A stretch of DNA of 64,000 nucleotides from Dehalococcoidia bacterium (GTDB lineage Bacteria > Chloroflexota > Dehalococcoidia > Bin125): positions 392,885 through 456,884 of the forward strand of contig JAJEJC010000007.1 in assembly GCA_022828105.1 (NCBI GenBank), written 5' to 3'. A program made the translations under genes and the position numbers. The notes under the pieces were generated by a model, which searched no databases, was not told the origin of the DNA, and saw only the letters and a program-made list of their open reading frames with translations. Shown piece after piece: positions 1 through 8,463 of the stretch (position 1 is its first letter; the number at the start of each line of letters is the position of its first letter).

Positions 1-1
1 C

Positions 2-550
2 GAGCCGGTCAACATCGGCCTCGAAGACCGCTGCGTAGGACTCGACAGCACCTACAACGGCGAGGTCCAGCGTCTGCAACTTCCAGCCGATGCCCTGATC
101 AATCCTCAAGCCACGGGGACGGCTATCGCAGGAGGAATCATGACTCATGAGGCAGCAGGTGTTGTGGTGCTCAACGGAGCCCTCGCCCCGCTTGCCACCG
201 GGACCGTTGCCCAGATTCAAAGCGACGCGTTGGTCGGAGTCATTGGCGCGTCCATCGCGGCGCCGTTCCTGGTAGACGACGGCGCTTTGCTCTTCGCGAT
301 CGACGACGGTAGCCAGGTCCAAGCGACCCATGTGACGCTGGCAATCAAGAACGTCGACGCGAACCCCGCAGCACGGACACTGCTGGCTCTGTCGGCCAGC
401 CAGGCCCAGGGCACGACCTTGATGCTGATGCGGCCGCTGGTGCTGAATCAGGACTACATCAGCAACCTGCCGGCCGACTGGAGAGCGCAATCCTGCGCCC
501 TGGTCAACCAACTCGCCCCGCAACTCGCGTCAGCGTTCTGCGGCCAGTAA
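2..550 (+). CDS. C-terminal part of an unrecognised protein
   Basis: The reading frame is open from base 2 to the stop at 548-550, so this is probably the last 182 residues of a gene that begins before the window. An ATG at 140 has a GGAGG four bases upstream and could be an internal or true start, but the frame before it reads as ordinary protein. The visible part is rich in Ala, Leu, Val and Asp, contains no hydrophobic membrane stretch, and has cysteines near both ends. I do not recognise a family and assign no function. A strong hairpin follows the stop, so transcription probably ends here and the next gene is a separate unit. Confidence 0.6.
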   Translation, partial: EPVNIGLEDRCVGLDSTYNGEVQRLQLPADALINPQATGTAIAGGIMTHEAAGVVVLNGALAPLATGTVAQIQSDALVGVIGASIAAPFLVDDGALLFAIDDGSQVQATHVTLAIKNVDANPAARTLLALSASQAQGTTLMLMRPLVLNQDYISNLPADWRAQSCALVNQLAPQLASAFCGQ

Positions 551-574
551 TCGGCCAAGGTGTCGTAGCAATCC

Positions 575-604
575 AAGAGGGCGGGCCAATCGGCCCGCCC
601 TCTT
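575..604. terminator. Strong hairpin terminator after the first gene
   Basis: A perfect 13-bp stem (575-587 with 592-604) closes a four-base AATC loop about 25 bases after the stop at 550. The stem is almost all G and C and ends in CTCTT. No long U tract follows, so intrinsic termination is likely but not certain. Confidence 0.7.
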
Positions 605-685
605 CGGTCTCTACGACTACCAAGCACCGATTGGTCTTCGGTAAACGTAGACTGCAAGAGGACACTTCCAGAGGAGCAGATCACC

Positions 686-2674
686 ATGGTCACCGAGACA
701 CGACCCGCGACGCCCGTTGGCGTTAGCCATCCGCTTGACCCACTGACCCCCGATGAAATCTCGGCGGCATCACAGATTGCCGCCTCGCACGAGCCACGCG
801 ACGGCTGGCGATTCCCGCTTGTCGCTCTTGACGAGCCGTCCAAGGACATCGTGCGCGGATTCTCCGACGGCGACGCCCTCGAGCGGCGGGCGCTGGTGCT
901 GTTGCACGACATCACGAGCGGCGATTCCGTCGAGTGCCTCGTCGACCTGGCTTCCGAATCGGTGGTCCGTTGGTCGCCGCTGGTCGGTCACCAGCCGTTC
1001 CCGCTGATGGAAGAGTTCGGCCGCGCCATCGAGGCGGTCAAGTCGGACTCGCGCTGGCTGGCGGCGATGAAGAAGCGCGGCTACTCGGACGAGCAGATCG
1101 AGTTGATCCAGGTCGACCCCTGGCCGGGCGGCAACTTCGGCACGGCCTGGGAAAACGAGCACCGCACGCTCAAGGCAATCTCGTACCTGCGCGACTCCGA
1201 GGAATCAAACGGCTACGGCCGCCCGATCGAGCACGTCATGGCCGTCGTCGATCTGGTCGCGAACGAAGTGATTGATGTCGTCGACGAGCCCGGGCCGCCG
1301 GCGCCCGACACGTCGCTCGACTACCGCTACAACGACATCGCGCCGCGCGAGGACCTGAAGACGCTCGACATCGTCCAGCCGGACGGCGTCTCCTTCACGC
1401 TCGACGGACACCTGCTCAGTTGGCAGAAGTGGCAGATGCGCGTTTCGTTGCATCCGCGCGAGGGCCTGGTCCTGCATCAGATCGCCTACAACGACGATGG
1501 CGAGCTGCGCCCGATTTGCTACCGCGCCTCGATGACCGAGATGGTCGTGCCCTACGGCGACCCCTCGCCGACGCAGTACTTCAAGAACGCATTCGACTCG
1601 GGCGAAGTCGGCGGTCTGGGCCGTCTGACCAACTCGCTTGAGCTGGGTTGCGACTGCCTGGGCGAGATCGTTTACATGGACGGCCACGTGACCAACGAGT
1701 TCGGCGGTTCGCGCACAATCAACAACGCGGTCTGCATCCACGAAGAAGACTTCGGCATCAACTGGAAGCACACCCGGGTCGAGAACGACATCCCGGTCTC
1801 CGAGGTGCGGCGCACCCGGCGGCTGGTCGTCTCGGCGATTGCGACGGTCGGCAACTACGACTACGGCTTCTATTGGATGTTCTACCCGGACGGCTCGTGG
1901 GAGCAGGAGGTCAAGGCAACCGGCATCGTGCAGACGATTGCCGCAGACCCCGACGACCCGCAGATCACGCGGCACATGATCGCTCCCGGCCTGGCCGCGC
2001 CGATCCACCAGCATTTCCTCTGCTTCCGCTTGGACATGGAGGTCGACGGCGGCACCAACACGGTCTACCAGGTCGACACGGTGCCGCTGCCGGCCGGTCC
2101 CGACAATCCCTACGACAACGCCTTCACCGCCGTTGCCAAGCCGCTGATCAACGAGACCGACGGCGAGGGCGTGGTCAACTCGGCCTCTGCCCGTCATTGG
2201 CGGATCGCCAACACCAACAAGGTCAATCACGTCGGCCACGCGCCGGCCTACCTGCTGGTGCCCGGCGAGACCGTCTCGCTGATGGCCGGCCCCGACGCGG
2301 CCGTTCGCGGACGCGCCGGCTTCACCCACAAGCAACTCTGGGTCACGCCGTACGACGACTCGCAGTTCTACCCGGCAGGCGACTACCCCAACCAGAGTCA
2401 ACCCGGCGAGGGCATCCCCGCCTGGGTCGCGGCCGATCGCGAGATTGCCGACGAGGACCTCGTGCTCTGGTACACAGTCGGCATGAACCACATCGTCGTG
2501 CCCGAGGACTGGCCGGTCGCGCCGGTGCATCGCAGCGGCTTCAAGCTGCGACCGTCCGGATTCTTCAGTCACAACCCGGCCCTCGACCTGCCCGAGGCCG
2601 ACCACTGCGGTCACGAGATGGACCACGACTCCCACGACCACTCCAACCACGCGGCTCACAACGGCCACAGCTAG
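686..2674 (+). CDS. Primary copper amine oxidase, first of a tandem pair
   Basis: This enzyme oxidises primary amines to aldehydes, releasing ammonia and hydrogen peroxide, using a topaquinone made from its own tyrosine. The 662-residue length is normal for the family. The topaquinone precursor is Tyr391 in the motif NYDYGFYW; the copper ligands are His441 and His443 in HQHF plus the histidine of GMNHIV near the C terminus; the catalytic base is the Asp of AFDSGE. No signal peptide is visible, so it is probably cytoplasmic like actinobacterial homologues. The last 25 residues are unusually rich in His, with eight, and may bind metal. GAGGAG lies just before the ATG. The second copy begins 33 bases after the stop, so the two are probably cotranscribed. 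Confidence 0.92.
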   Translation: MVTETRPATPVGVSHPLDPLTPDEISAASQIAASHEPRDGWRFPLVALDEPSKDIVRGFSDGDALERRALVLLHDITSGDSVECLVDLASESVVRWSPLVGHQPFPLMEEFGRAIEAVKSDSRWLAAMKKRGYSDEQIELIQVDPWPGGNFGTAWENEHRTLKAISYLRDSEESNGYGRPIEHVMAVVDLVANEVIDVVDEPGPPAPDTSLDYRYNDIAPREDLKTLDIVQPDGVSFTLDGHLLSWQKWQMRVSLHPREGLVLHQIAYNDDGELRPICYRASMTEMVVPYGDPSPTQYFKNAFDSGEVGGLGRLTNSLELGCDCLGEIVYMDGHVTNEFGGSRTINNAVCIHEEDFGINWKHTRVENDIPVSEVRRTRRLVVSAIATVGNYDYGFYWMFYPDGSWEQEVKATGIVQTIAADPDDPQITRHMIAPGLAAPIHQHFLCFRLDMEVDGGTNTVYQVDTVPLPAGPDNPYDNAFTAVAKPLINETDGEGVVNSASARHWRIANTNKVNHVGHAPAYLLVPGETVSLMAGPDAAVRGRAGFTHKQLWVTPYDDSQFYPAGDYPNQSQPGEGIPAWVAADREIADEDLVLWYTVGMNHIVVPEDWPVAPVHRSGFKLRPSGFFSHNPALDLPEADHCGHEMDHDSHDHSNHAAHNGHS

Positions 2675-2707
2675 GCAAGTCCTCTCGGGCTACAGCAAGG
2701 AGCGTCG

Positions 2708-4633
2708 GTGGTCACGGAAGCTGTCAGGAAGACGCATCCGCTCGACCCACTGTCGGCCGATGAGATTGTACGAGCGTCGGCGATCATCAGCGAGCACCTG
2801 GGCTCGCCAGAGTCGTTGCGTTTCCTGCTCTTGGCCGCGTTGGAGCCTGTGAAGGGCGCACATGACGGTCCCCGCTGCGCAGAGGCGGTCTGCATCGACA
2901 TCGATTCGGGCCTGACGACTGAGGTTGTCGTCGATCTCGATGCGGCCGCGGTTCGCTCCGCCGTAGAGCGTCCCGACGTTCAGCCTCCCGCGCTGTTTGA
3001 AGAGTACGAACGCGCCGACGCGGCAATTCGGGCGGACCAAGGCTGGCGAGCGGCGATGCGAGGACGCGGTCTCAGCGAAGCGCAAATCGACCTGTCGTTC
3101 ATTCATCTCTGGCCGACGGGAAACTTCGGCTCGCAGTGGGAAACGGATCACCGGATTCTCAAGGGCATCGTGTACCTGCGCGACGAACCCGACGACAACG
3201 CCTATGGGCGGCCGGTCGAGGGGCTGATCGCGGTTGTCGACCTGTCTGAGCAACGCGTGCTTGAAGTGATTGACGAACCGTCGCCGGCGCCCGCGGCGTC
3301 CTCGTTGCGATTCGATCACGATCACGGCGGACCACATCGCGAAGATCTGAAGTCGCTCGACATCGTCCAACCGGAAGGGCCGTCATTCACGCTCGAGGGT
3401 CATTTGCTCAAGTGGCAGAAGTGGCAGATGCGGGTCTCATTGCACCCGCGCGAGGGGCTGGTCCTGCACAAGATTGGCTATGAGGACGACAGCCGGCTGC
3501 GGCCGATCTGCTATCGCGCCTCGCTGGCCGAGATGGTCGTTCCCTACGGCGACGCGTCGGTCGGGCACTACTTCAAGAACGCCTTCGATTCGGGCGAGTG
3601 CGGGATCGGACGACTGGTCAACTCGCTCGAATTGGGCTGCGACTGCCTCGGCGAGATTGCCTACCTGGATGGCGTCGTCACCGACGAACGCGGCGGCGCG
3701 CGCACGATCAAGAACGCGATCTGTATCCACGAAGAGGATGCCGGACTGCTATGGAAGCATACGTACCGGTATCCGGACGAACGCGGGACCCAGTCCTGGC
3801 TCCGACGCTCGCGGCGCCTGGTGGTTTCGTCGATCGCGACCGTCGACAACTACGACTACGGCTTCTACTGGTACTTCTACCAGGATGGTTCATGGGAACA
3901 CGAGGTCAAGGCGACCGGGATCGTCCAGACAATGGCAATCGATGACGACGATCCGTTAGCAACCCGCAACAGGATCGCGCCTCGCCTTGCCGGCGTGCAC
4001 CATCAACACTTCCTAAGCTTCCGACTCGACATGGAGGTCGACGGACCCCAGAACACGGTCTACGAGGTCGACACCGTGCCGCTGCCGCTCGGACCCGAGA
4101 ACCCATACCACAACACGTTCACCGCTCAGGCGACGCCGATTCGGGACGAGTCGCAGAGTGGTCGGGAGGTGAACTCATCAGCGGCACGCCACTGGCGGAT
4201 CTCAAACGACGCGCTTGAGAATTCCATTGGTGAGCCTCCGGCTTACGCACTCACACCCGGCGCGACGATCTCGATGATGGCCGACGAGCGCTCAATGATC
4301 GCCCAACGAGCTGCGTTTGCGCGCAAGCAGCTCTGGGTGACTGCCTACGACGCGTCGGAGCGCTATCCGGGCGGCGACTACCCGGCCCAGAGCGATCCAG
4401 GTCTGGGAATTCCGGCGTGGATCGCAGCCAATCGACCGCTGGCGCAGTCGGATGTCGTGCTCTGGTACACCGTTGGAATGAATCACATCGTCCGGCCCGA
4501 GGACTGGCCCGTGATGCCGGTGCAACGCGCCGGATTCAGCATGAAACCCTGGGGGTTCTTTGCGCACAATCCCGGACTCGACGTACCCATGCCAGATCAC
4601 TGCGAGCATGACATGAATCAGGCGCGACACTGA
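2708..4633 (+). CDS. Primary copper amine oxidase, second of a tandem pair
   Basis: This is a 641-residue paralogue of the preceding gene, alike throughout but clearly diverged, so the duplication is not recent. It keeps the topaquinone tyrosine (Tyr382 in NYDYGFYW), the copper-binding HQHF and GMNHIV histidines and the catalytic Asp of AFDSGE, so both copies should be active. It lacks most of the His-rich tail of its neighbour; only a short remnant is left. The start is a GTG preceded by AAGGAG at good spacing. Two active copies suggest different amine substrates. The aminotransferase gene follows after 64 bases on the same strand. Confidence 0.92.
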   Translation: MVTEAVRKTHPLDPLSADEIVRASAIISEHLGSPESLRFLLLAALEPVKGAHDGPRCAEAVCIDIDSGLTTEVVVDLDAAAVRSAVERPDVQPPALFEEYERADAAIRADQGWRAAMRGRGLSEAQIDLSFIHLWPTGNFGSQWETDHRILKGIVYLRDEPDDNAYGRPVEGLIAVVDLSEQRVLEVIDEPSPAPAASSLRFDHDHGGPHREDLKSLDIVQPEGPSFTLEGHLLKWQKWQMRVSLHPREGLVLHKIGYEDDSRLRPICYRASLAEMVVPYGDASVGHYFKNAFDSGECGIGRLVNSLELGCDCLGEIAYLDGVVTDERGGARTIKNAICIHEEDAGLLWKHTYRYPDERGTQSWLRRSRRLVVSSIATVDNYDYGFYWYFYQDGSWEHEVKATGIVQTMAIDDDDPLATRNRIAPRLAGVHHQHFLSFRLDMEVDGPQNTVYEVDTVPLPLGPENPYHNTFTAQATPIRDESQSGREVNSSAARHWRISNDALENSIGEPPAYALTPGATISMMADERSMIAQRAAFARKQLWVTAYDASERYPGGDYPAQSDPGLGIPAWIAANRPLAQSDVVLWYTVGMNHIVRPEDWPVMPVQRAGFSMKPWGFFAHNPGLDVPMPDHCEHDMNQARH

Positions 4634-4697
4634 CCCGTAAATCAGGCATAGTGAACGTACACGCCTCGGGCGGGGCGCCTGATTGTGAGGGTCGCAG

Positions 4698-5969
4698 ATG
4701 GTCGTCGGAGTCTCTGCCATGAGTGGACTCGATGCCTTCGAACAACTCGAGTCGTGCGTCCGCTCCTACATCCGTTCCTGGCCGACCGTGTTCGAACGCG
4801 CTCAAGCCGCAAAGCTCTGGGACGAGGACGGCCGCGAGTACCTCGACTTTTTCTCCGGCGCCGGCGGGCTCAACTACGGTCACAACCACGAGTCGATGAT
4901 CGACGCCCTCGTGGACTACCTGCGCTCACAGGGCGTGCTGCACTCGCTCGACATGGCGACGACCGCCAAGCGGGAGTTCCTGGAGCGCTTCGACAAAGTC
5001 ATCCTGCGTCCGCGCGGGATGTCCTACCGCGTGCAGTTCCCCGGACCGACCGGCACCAACGCCGTCGAAGCCTCGCTCAAGTTGGCCCGCAAGGTCACCG
5101 GCCGACAGGACATCGTCTCCTTCACCAACGCCTTTCACGGCATGACCCTGGGATCGCTGGCGCTGAGCGGCAACGTGGTCAAGCGCGAGTCGGCCGGCGT
5201 GCCGCTCGAACACCACGCGACTGCCCCGTTCGACGGCGAACTCGGACCAAGCGTCGACACGATTGCTGTCCTCGACGACATGCTCACCGGCGGAGAAATC
5301 TCCGCCGCCGCCGTGATCGTCGAGACGATCCAGGGCGAGGGCGGACTCCATGCAGCGGGCTTCGACTGGTTGAGGCGGCTGTCCGAGTGCTGCCGGCGCC
5401 ACGAGGTGCTGCTAATGGTCGACGACATCCAGGCCGGCTGCGGACGCTCGGGCAGCTTCTTCTCCTTCGAACCGGCCGGCATTGAGCCGGACATCGTCTG
5501 CCTGTCCAAGTCGATCTCCGGCAGCGGCCTGCCGATGGCGCTGACGTTGATCAGGCCTGAACTCGACATCTGGGGTCCGGGCGAGCACAACGGCACATTC
5601 CGTGGCAACAACGCCGCCTTCGTCACCGCCACCGAGGCGCTCGACTTCTGGCAGGACGACCGCTTGGCCCGCGAGGTGCAGCGCAAGTCCGACATCGTCC
5701 GAACAGAGTTGGAAGCAATCGCCTCGGAGCACGAGTCGACTCGAGCCACGGTTCGCGGACGCGGGCTGTTGATCGGTCTGCACTCGCCGCTCGACGGCCT
5801 GGCCTCGCAGGTCTGCCGGGCGGCATTCGAGCGCGGCCTCCTGCTGGAGACCTCGGGCGGCGCCGCCTCGGACGTGATCAAACTCATGCCGCCGCTCACA
5901 ATCGACGACGAAGATCTCGAACGCGGTCTGGCCATCCTTCGGGAATCGGTCGCCGCGGTCGCGCCCTAG
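4698..5969 (+). CDS. Class III aminotransferase of the EctB (diaminobutyrate) type
   Basis: A PLP-dependent class III aminotransferase of 423 residues. The N-terminal half carries stretches typical of diaminobutyrate-2-oxoglutarate transaminase, including FPGPTGTNAVEA, FTNAFHGMTLG and DMATTAKREFLE. The PLP lysine is Lys271 in LSKSISGSG. EctB normally makes 2,4-diaminobutyrate for ectoine, but no ectA or ectC lies nearby; the neighbours are two copper amine oxidases. It may therefore act on another diamine or omega-amino acid, or supply diaminobutyrate to a different pathway. Starts at 4698 and 4719 are both possible, each with a weak ribosome site. Family assignment is firm, substrate is not. 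Confidence 0.85.
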   Translation: MVVGVSAMSGLDAFEQLESCVRSYIRSWPTVFERAQAAKLWDEDGREYLDFFSGAGGLNYGHNHESMIDALVDYLRSQGVLHSLDMATTAKREFLERFDKVILRPRGMSYRVQFPGPTGTNAVEASLKLARKVTGRQDIVSFTNAFHGMTLGSLALSGNVVKRESAGVPLEHHATAPFDGELGPSVDTIAVLDDMLTGGEISAAAVIVETIQGEGGLHAAGFDWLRRLSECCRRHEVLLMVDDIQAGCGRSGSFFSFEPAGIEPDIVCLSKSISGSGLPMALTLIRPELDIWGPGEHNGTFRGNNAAFVTATEALDFWQDDRLAREVQRKSDIVRTELEAIASEHESTRATVRGRGLLIGLHSPLDGLASQVCRAAFERGLLLETSGGAASDVIKLMPPLTIDDEDLERGLAILRESVAAVAP

Positions 5970-5971
5970 CG

Positions 5972-8230
5972 TCAGGCCGGCGTGAGGGTCAGCTCGCCCT
6001 CGCTGTTGGCTTCGATGTCCTCCCACTCGATGTAGAGCGGGAAGTACTCCATGTTCAGCCACTTCTGCATGTGGTCCTGATAGTGGGGCGAGTCGGGTCG
6101 CCCGGAGTTGCCCGGCGGCAGCACAATCCGCGCGCCGTTGAGATTCGAGAGATCGAAGATCTGCCGGTAGCTCACGCCGTGATCGGCGGGCTGGTTGACG
6201 AGGCCGGTCGCGTTGTTCGGCGTGTTGCCGTCCCCGCCCTTGGGGAAGTCGCCGACGTTGAACCGCGCCGCCCGCTCCGGGTCGCGTCCCAGGTTGTGCC
6301 GCCAGGTCACTGAATGGGCGTCGCCATAGCGCCACATCCCGCGATCGGCGCCGTGTCGTTCGCCGAGCGCTGCGCCGGCGGCAACGAGCGACTCGCCAAT
6401 CACATCGTCCCAGGACGCGCCCTCGGGCAACGTCAGCGAGCTGTCCGCCCGCAGCTGCTCGTGCAGGATGCGCAACTCGTCGGCGGAGCCTTCGGGCAAT
6501 CGCGCCGGCGCGTTGAAGAAGCGGCGCACCGTCCGGCTGATCATCTGCTGGCAGAGCTCCTGGTAGAGCAGGCCGGGCGCAGAGTCGATCGCCAGATGGC
6601 CATTCCACTCGCTAAGCATTGCCTGCAGTTCCGTCGCCGCGCCATTCACATCAGCCGCCGCGACGCGTCCGGCCATGTAGCGGGCGTGGATGCTGGTCTG
6701 GTCCGACTGGATCTCCGGCATGTCCTCAGGCGACCAGTCGGTACGTCCCTGCAGCAACTCCCGCAGCCGGTCGGCCCGATACGGCGTCTGGCTGAAGGTC
6801 AGGTAGTAGGGATAGTCGGGTGTCGTCGTGCGGTTGTTGGCCGTGATGATCACGCCGGTGGCGGGATTCTGATCCTGTGGCAGTTCGTCGGCCGGGATTT
6901 CGCCGTCCCACTCGTGCGACCCGTCCCAGCCATTGACCGGCGTCAGCCTGGCCTGGCGGATCGGCACGCGGCCCGTGTACTGGTATCCGATCTCCCCCTG
7001 CTGATCGGCGAAACAGTAGTTGCCGGAGATCGAGTCGTAGCGCTGGAACCCCTTGCGCGCGTCGTGGATGTTGTCCGACCTGAAGATCGGCAGCATGCCG
7101 TCGAAATCGTGACACGGATCGGAGAGAGCGAAGCGGGCGCTGAGCACTTCGTCGTCGGTTTCGGGATCGCCCTGCACGATTGGGCCGTGTCTGGTGGACC
7201 AGACGGTCTGCGTGACCGGCTCCTCGCCGCGAATCTCGATTACCTCCTCGCGCCGCTGGAGCGGCTCGTCGCCGTCCAACCACTTGGCAACCGGACCAGA
7301 GCCATTGAGCACGATCCGCTCGCGGTAGACGTCCCAACGGTCGCCCTGGGCATGGGTCATCGTCCATGCGACTTGCGTGTTGTGTCCGTAGTAGACCGGT
7401 CCCGGATAGCCGGGATTGACCGGACCGGCGACCACGAACTCCGGGCACTGCATGTGCATCACGAACCACTGCGGCGGGACGCTGAAGGCGAGATGCGGAT
7501 CGCCCACAACCAGCGGCTTGCCGCTGGCGGTGTGTTCGCCGTCAATCACCCAGCAGTTCGATCCGTCCAGGCTGCCGCGGCGAGTACCGGGCTCTGCTTC
7601 AAGGTCGGCCAACGCCTCGGCGAAGGCGTGCCTGCCGTTAGCCCATGACGCGCCCGCCGGCGCGATCAATGCGCCGTCGGCAGGCACGTCGGGTGTCAGT
7701 GCCTGCAACGCGTCCAGGCCGAGCCGGGCGGCGACTTCCGCGTTGCCAATCTTGGTCGACCACTGAAGGTTGGCCGAGACCATCTTAAGAATGGCCAGCG
7801 AGTCGACCGGAGACCAGGGCTGCATCTCGTGTTCGAGGAGCCCGAATTCGACCGGCGCCGGACCGGCAGCGATGGCTGCGTTGATGCCATCGGCGTATGC
7901 CTGCAAGATCATCCGCGCATCGTCGGACTGATCTTCCCACTCGCGGGCCGCATCGCGACCAAAACCGAGCGTGCGATTCATCCGGTCGATGCGCAGCAGA
8001 CCCCTGTTGAGCAGCGCGGCCGCTCGGCCGTGAGCCATGTGCCGATACAGCTCGATTTGCCAGCCGCGCTCCTGGCCCATGCAATAACCCTGGGCGAAGA
8101 ACGCATCTCGGGCCGTCCCGGTCTGCGCATGGGGAACGCCCCAGCGATCCCAGACGATCCGTATTGGCGCATCGAGCCCTTCCACTTCGAGCTCACCGTC
8201 AATCTGATGCAACGTCGATTGATCAGCCAT
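5972..8230 (-). CDS. Penicillin acylase family Ntn amidohydrolase
   Basis: An N-terminal-nucleophile hydrolase that would cleave itself into two chains and then hydrolyse an amide such as an N-acylated amino acid, beta-lactam or acyl-homoserine lactone. The 752-residue precursor has the usual layout: an alpha-chain segment with FFAQGYCMGQERGWQIE, then the processing site at GSNCW, where Ser224 would become the nucleophile, then beta-chain motifs such as GYPGPVYYGHNTQVAWTMTH. Family members are usually exported, but no signal peptide is visible here. The start has GAGGGAG upstream. It converges on the aminotransferase gene, with only two bases between the stops. Substrate cannot be read from sequence. 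Confidence 0.9.
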   Translation of the reverse strand: MADQSTLHQIDGELEVEGLDAPIRIVWDRWGVPHAQTGTARDAFFAQGYCMGQERGWQIELYRHMAHGRAAALLNRGLLRIDRMNRTLGFGRDAAREWEDQSDDARMILQAYADGINAAIAAGPAPVEFGLLEHEMQPWSPVDSLAILKMVSANLQWSTKIGNAEVAARLGLDALQALTPDVPADGALIAPAGASWANGRHAFAEALADLEAEPGTRRGSLDGSNCWVIDGEHTASGKPLVVGDPHLAFSVPPQWFVMHMQCPEFVVAGPVNPGYPGPVYYGHNTQVAWTMTHAQGDRWDVYRERIVLNGSGPVAKWLDGDEPLQRREEVIEIRGEEPVTQTVWSTRHGPIVQGDPETDDEVLSARFALSDPCHDFDGMLPIFRSDNIHDARKGFQRYDSISGNYCFADQQGEIGYQYTGRVPIRQARLTPVNGWDGSHEWDGEIPADELPQDQNPATGVIITANNRTTTPDYPYYLTFSQTPYRADRLRELLQGRTDWSPEDMPEIQSDQTSIHARYMAGRVAAADVNGAATELQAMLSEWNGHLAIDSAPGLLYQELCQQMISRTVRRFFNAPARLPEGSADELRILHEQLRADSSLTLPEGASWDDVIGESLVAAGAALGERHGADRGMWRYGDAHSVTWRHNLGRDPERAARFNVGDFPKGGDGNTPNNATGLVNQPADHGVSYRQIFDLSNLNGARIVLPPGNSGRPDSPHYQDHMQKWLNMEYFPLYIEWEDIEANSEGELTLTPA

Positions 8231-8388
8231 CGTTTGCGCTCCCTCATGCCGCCTCGCGACGGTCCAGCTACGCCTTCGGCATGGTAGACCGACCGTGCCC
8301 AGATCGGCGTGTGCCCGTTCGTGATGTGCCCGCGACGTATGGGACCTCGAGGGTCGGCTGTTGCCTCAGCCGAAACACCGTATCGAGC

Positions 8389-8403
8389 GTTATGTTGCAT
8401 AAC
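8389..8403. promoter_or_regulatory. 15-bp palindrome, possible operator
   Basis: GTTATG and CATAAC form a perfect inverted repeat around a TTG centre in the 233-base gap between two divergent genes. A TATGAT hexamer at 8415-8420, pointing toward the gene at 8464, lies 11 bases downstream. The arrangement resembles a repressor site overlapping a promoter. No regulator gene is adjacent, so this rests on symmetry and position only. Confidence 0.4.
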
Positions 8404-8463
8404 CGTGTAACGGATATGATCGGCTGCAATGTGTATCAACGTCCCTGGTGGAAGGAACAATTG

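Noticed and set aside
1205-2668. A 487-codon minus-strand frame opposite the first copper amine oxidase
   Set aside because: Its translation is low-complexity Val/Arg/Asp and lies wholly over a gene with clear catalytic motifs.
4640-4684. An 8-bp inverted repeat before the aminotransferase gene, as an attenuator or riboswitch
   Set aside because: The loop is 29 bases, the stem short, and no known aptamer features are present.
4698-5969. An ectoine synthesis cluster
   Set aside because: Only an EctB-type gene is present; ectA and ectC are absent on both sides.
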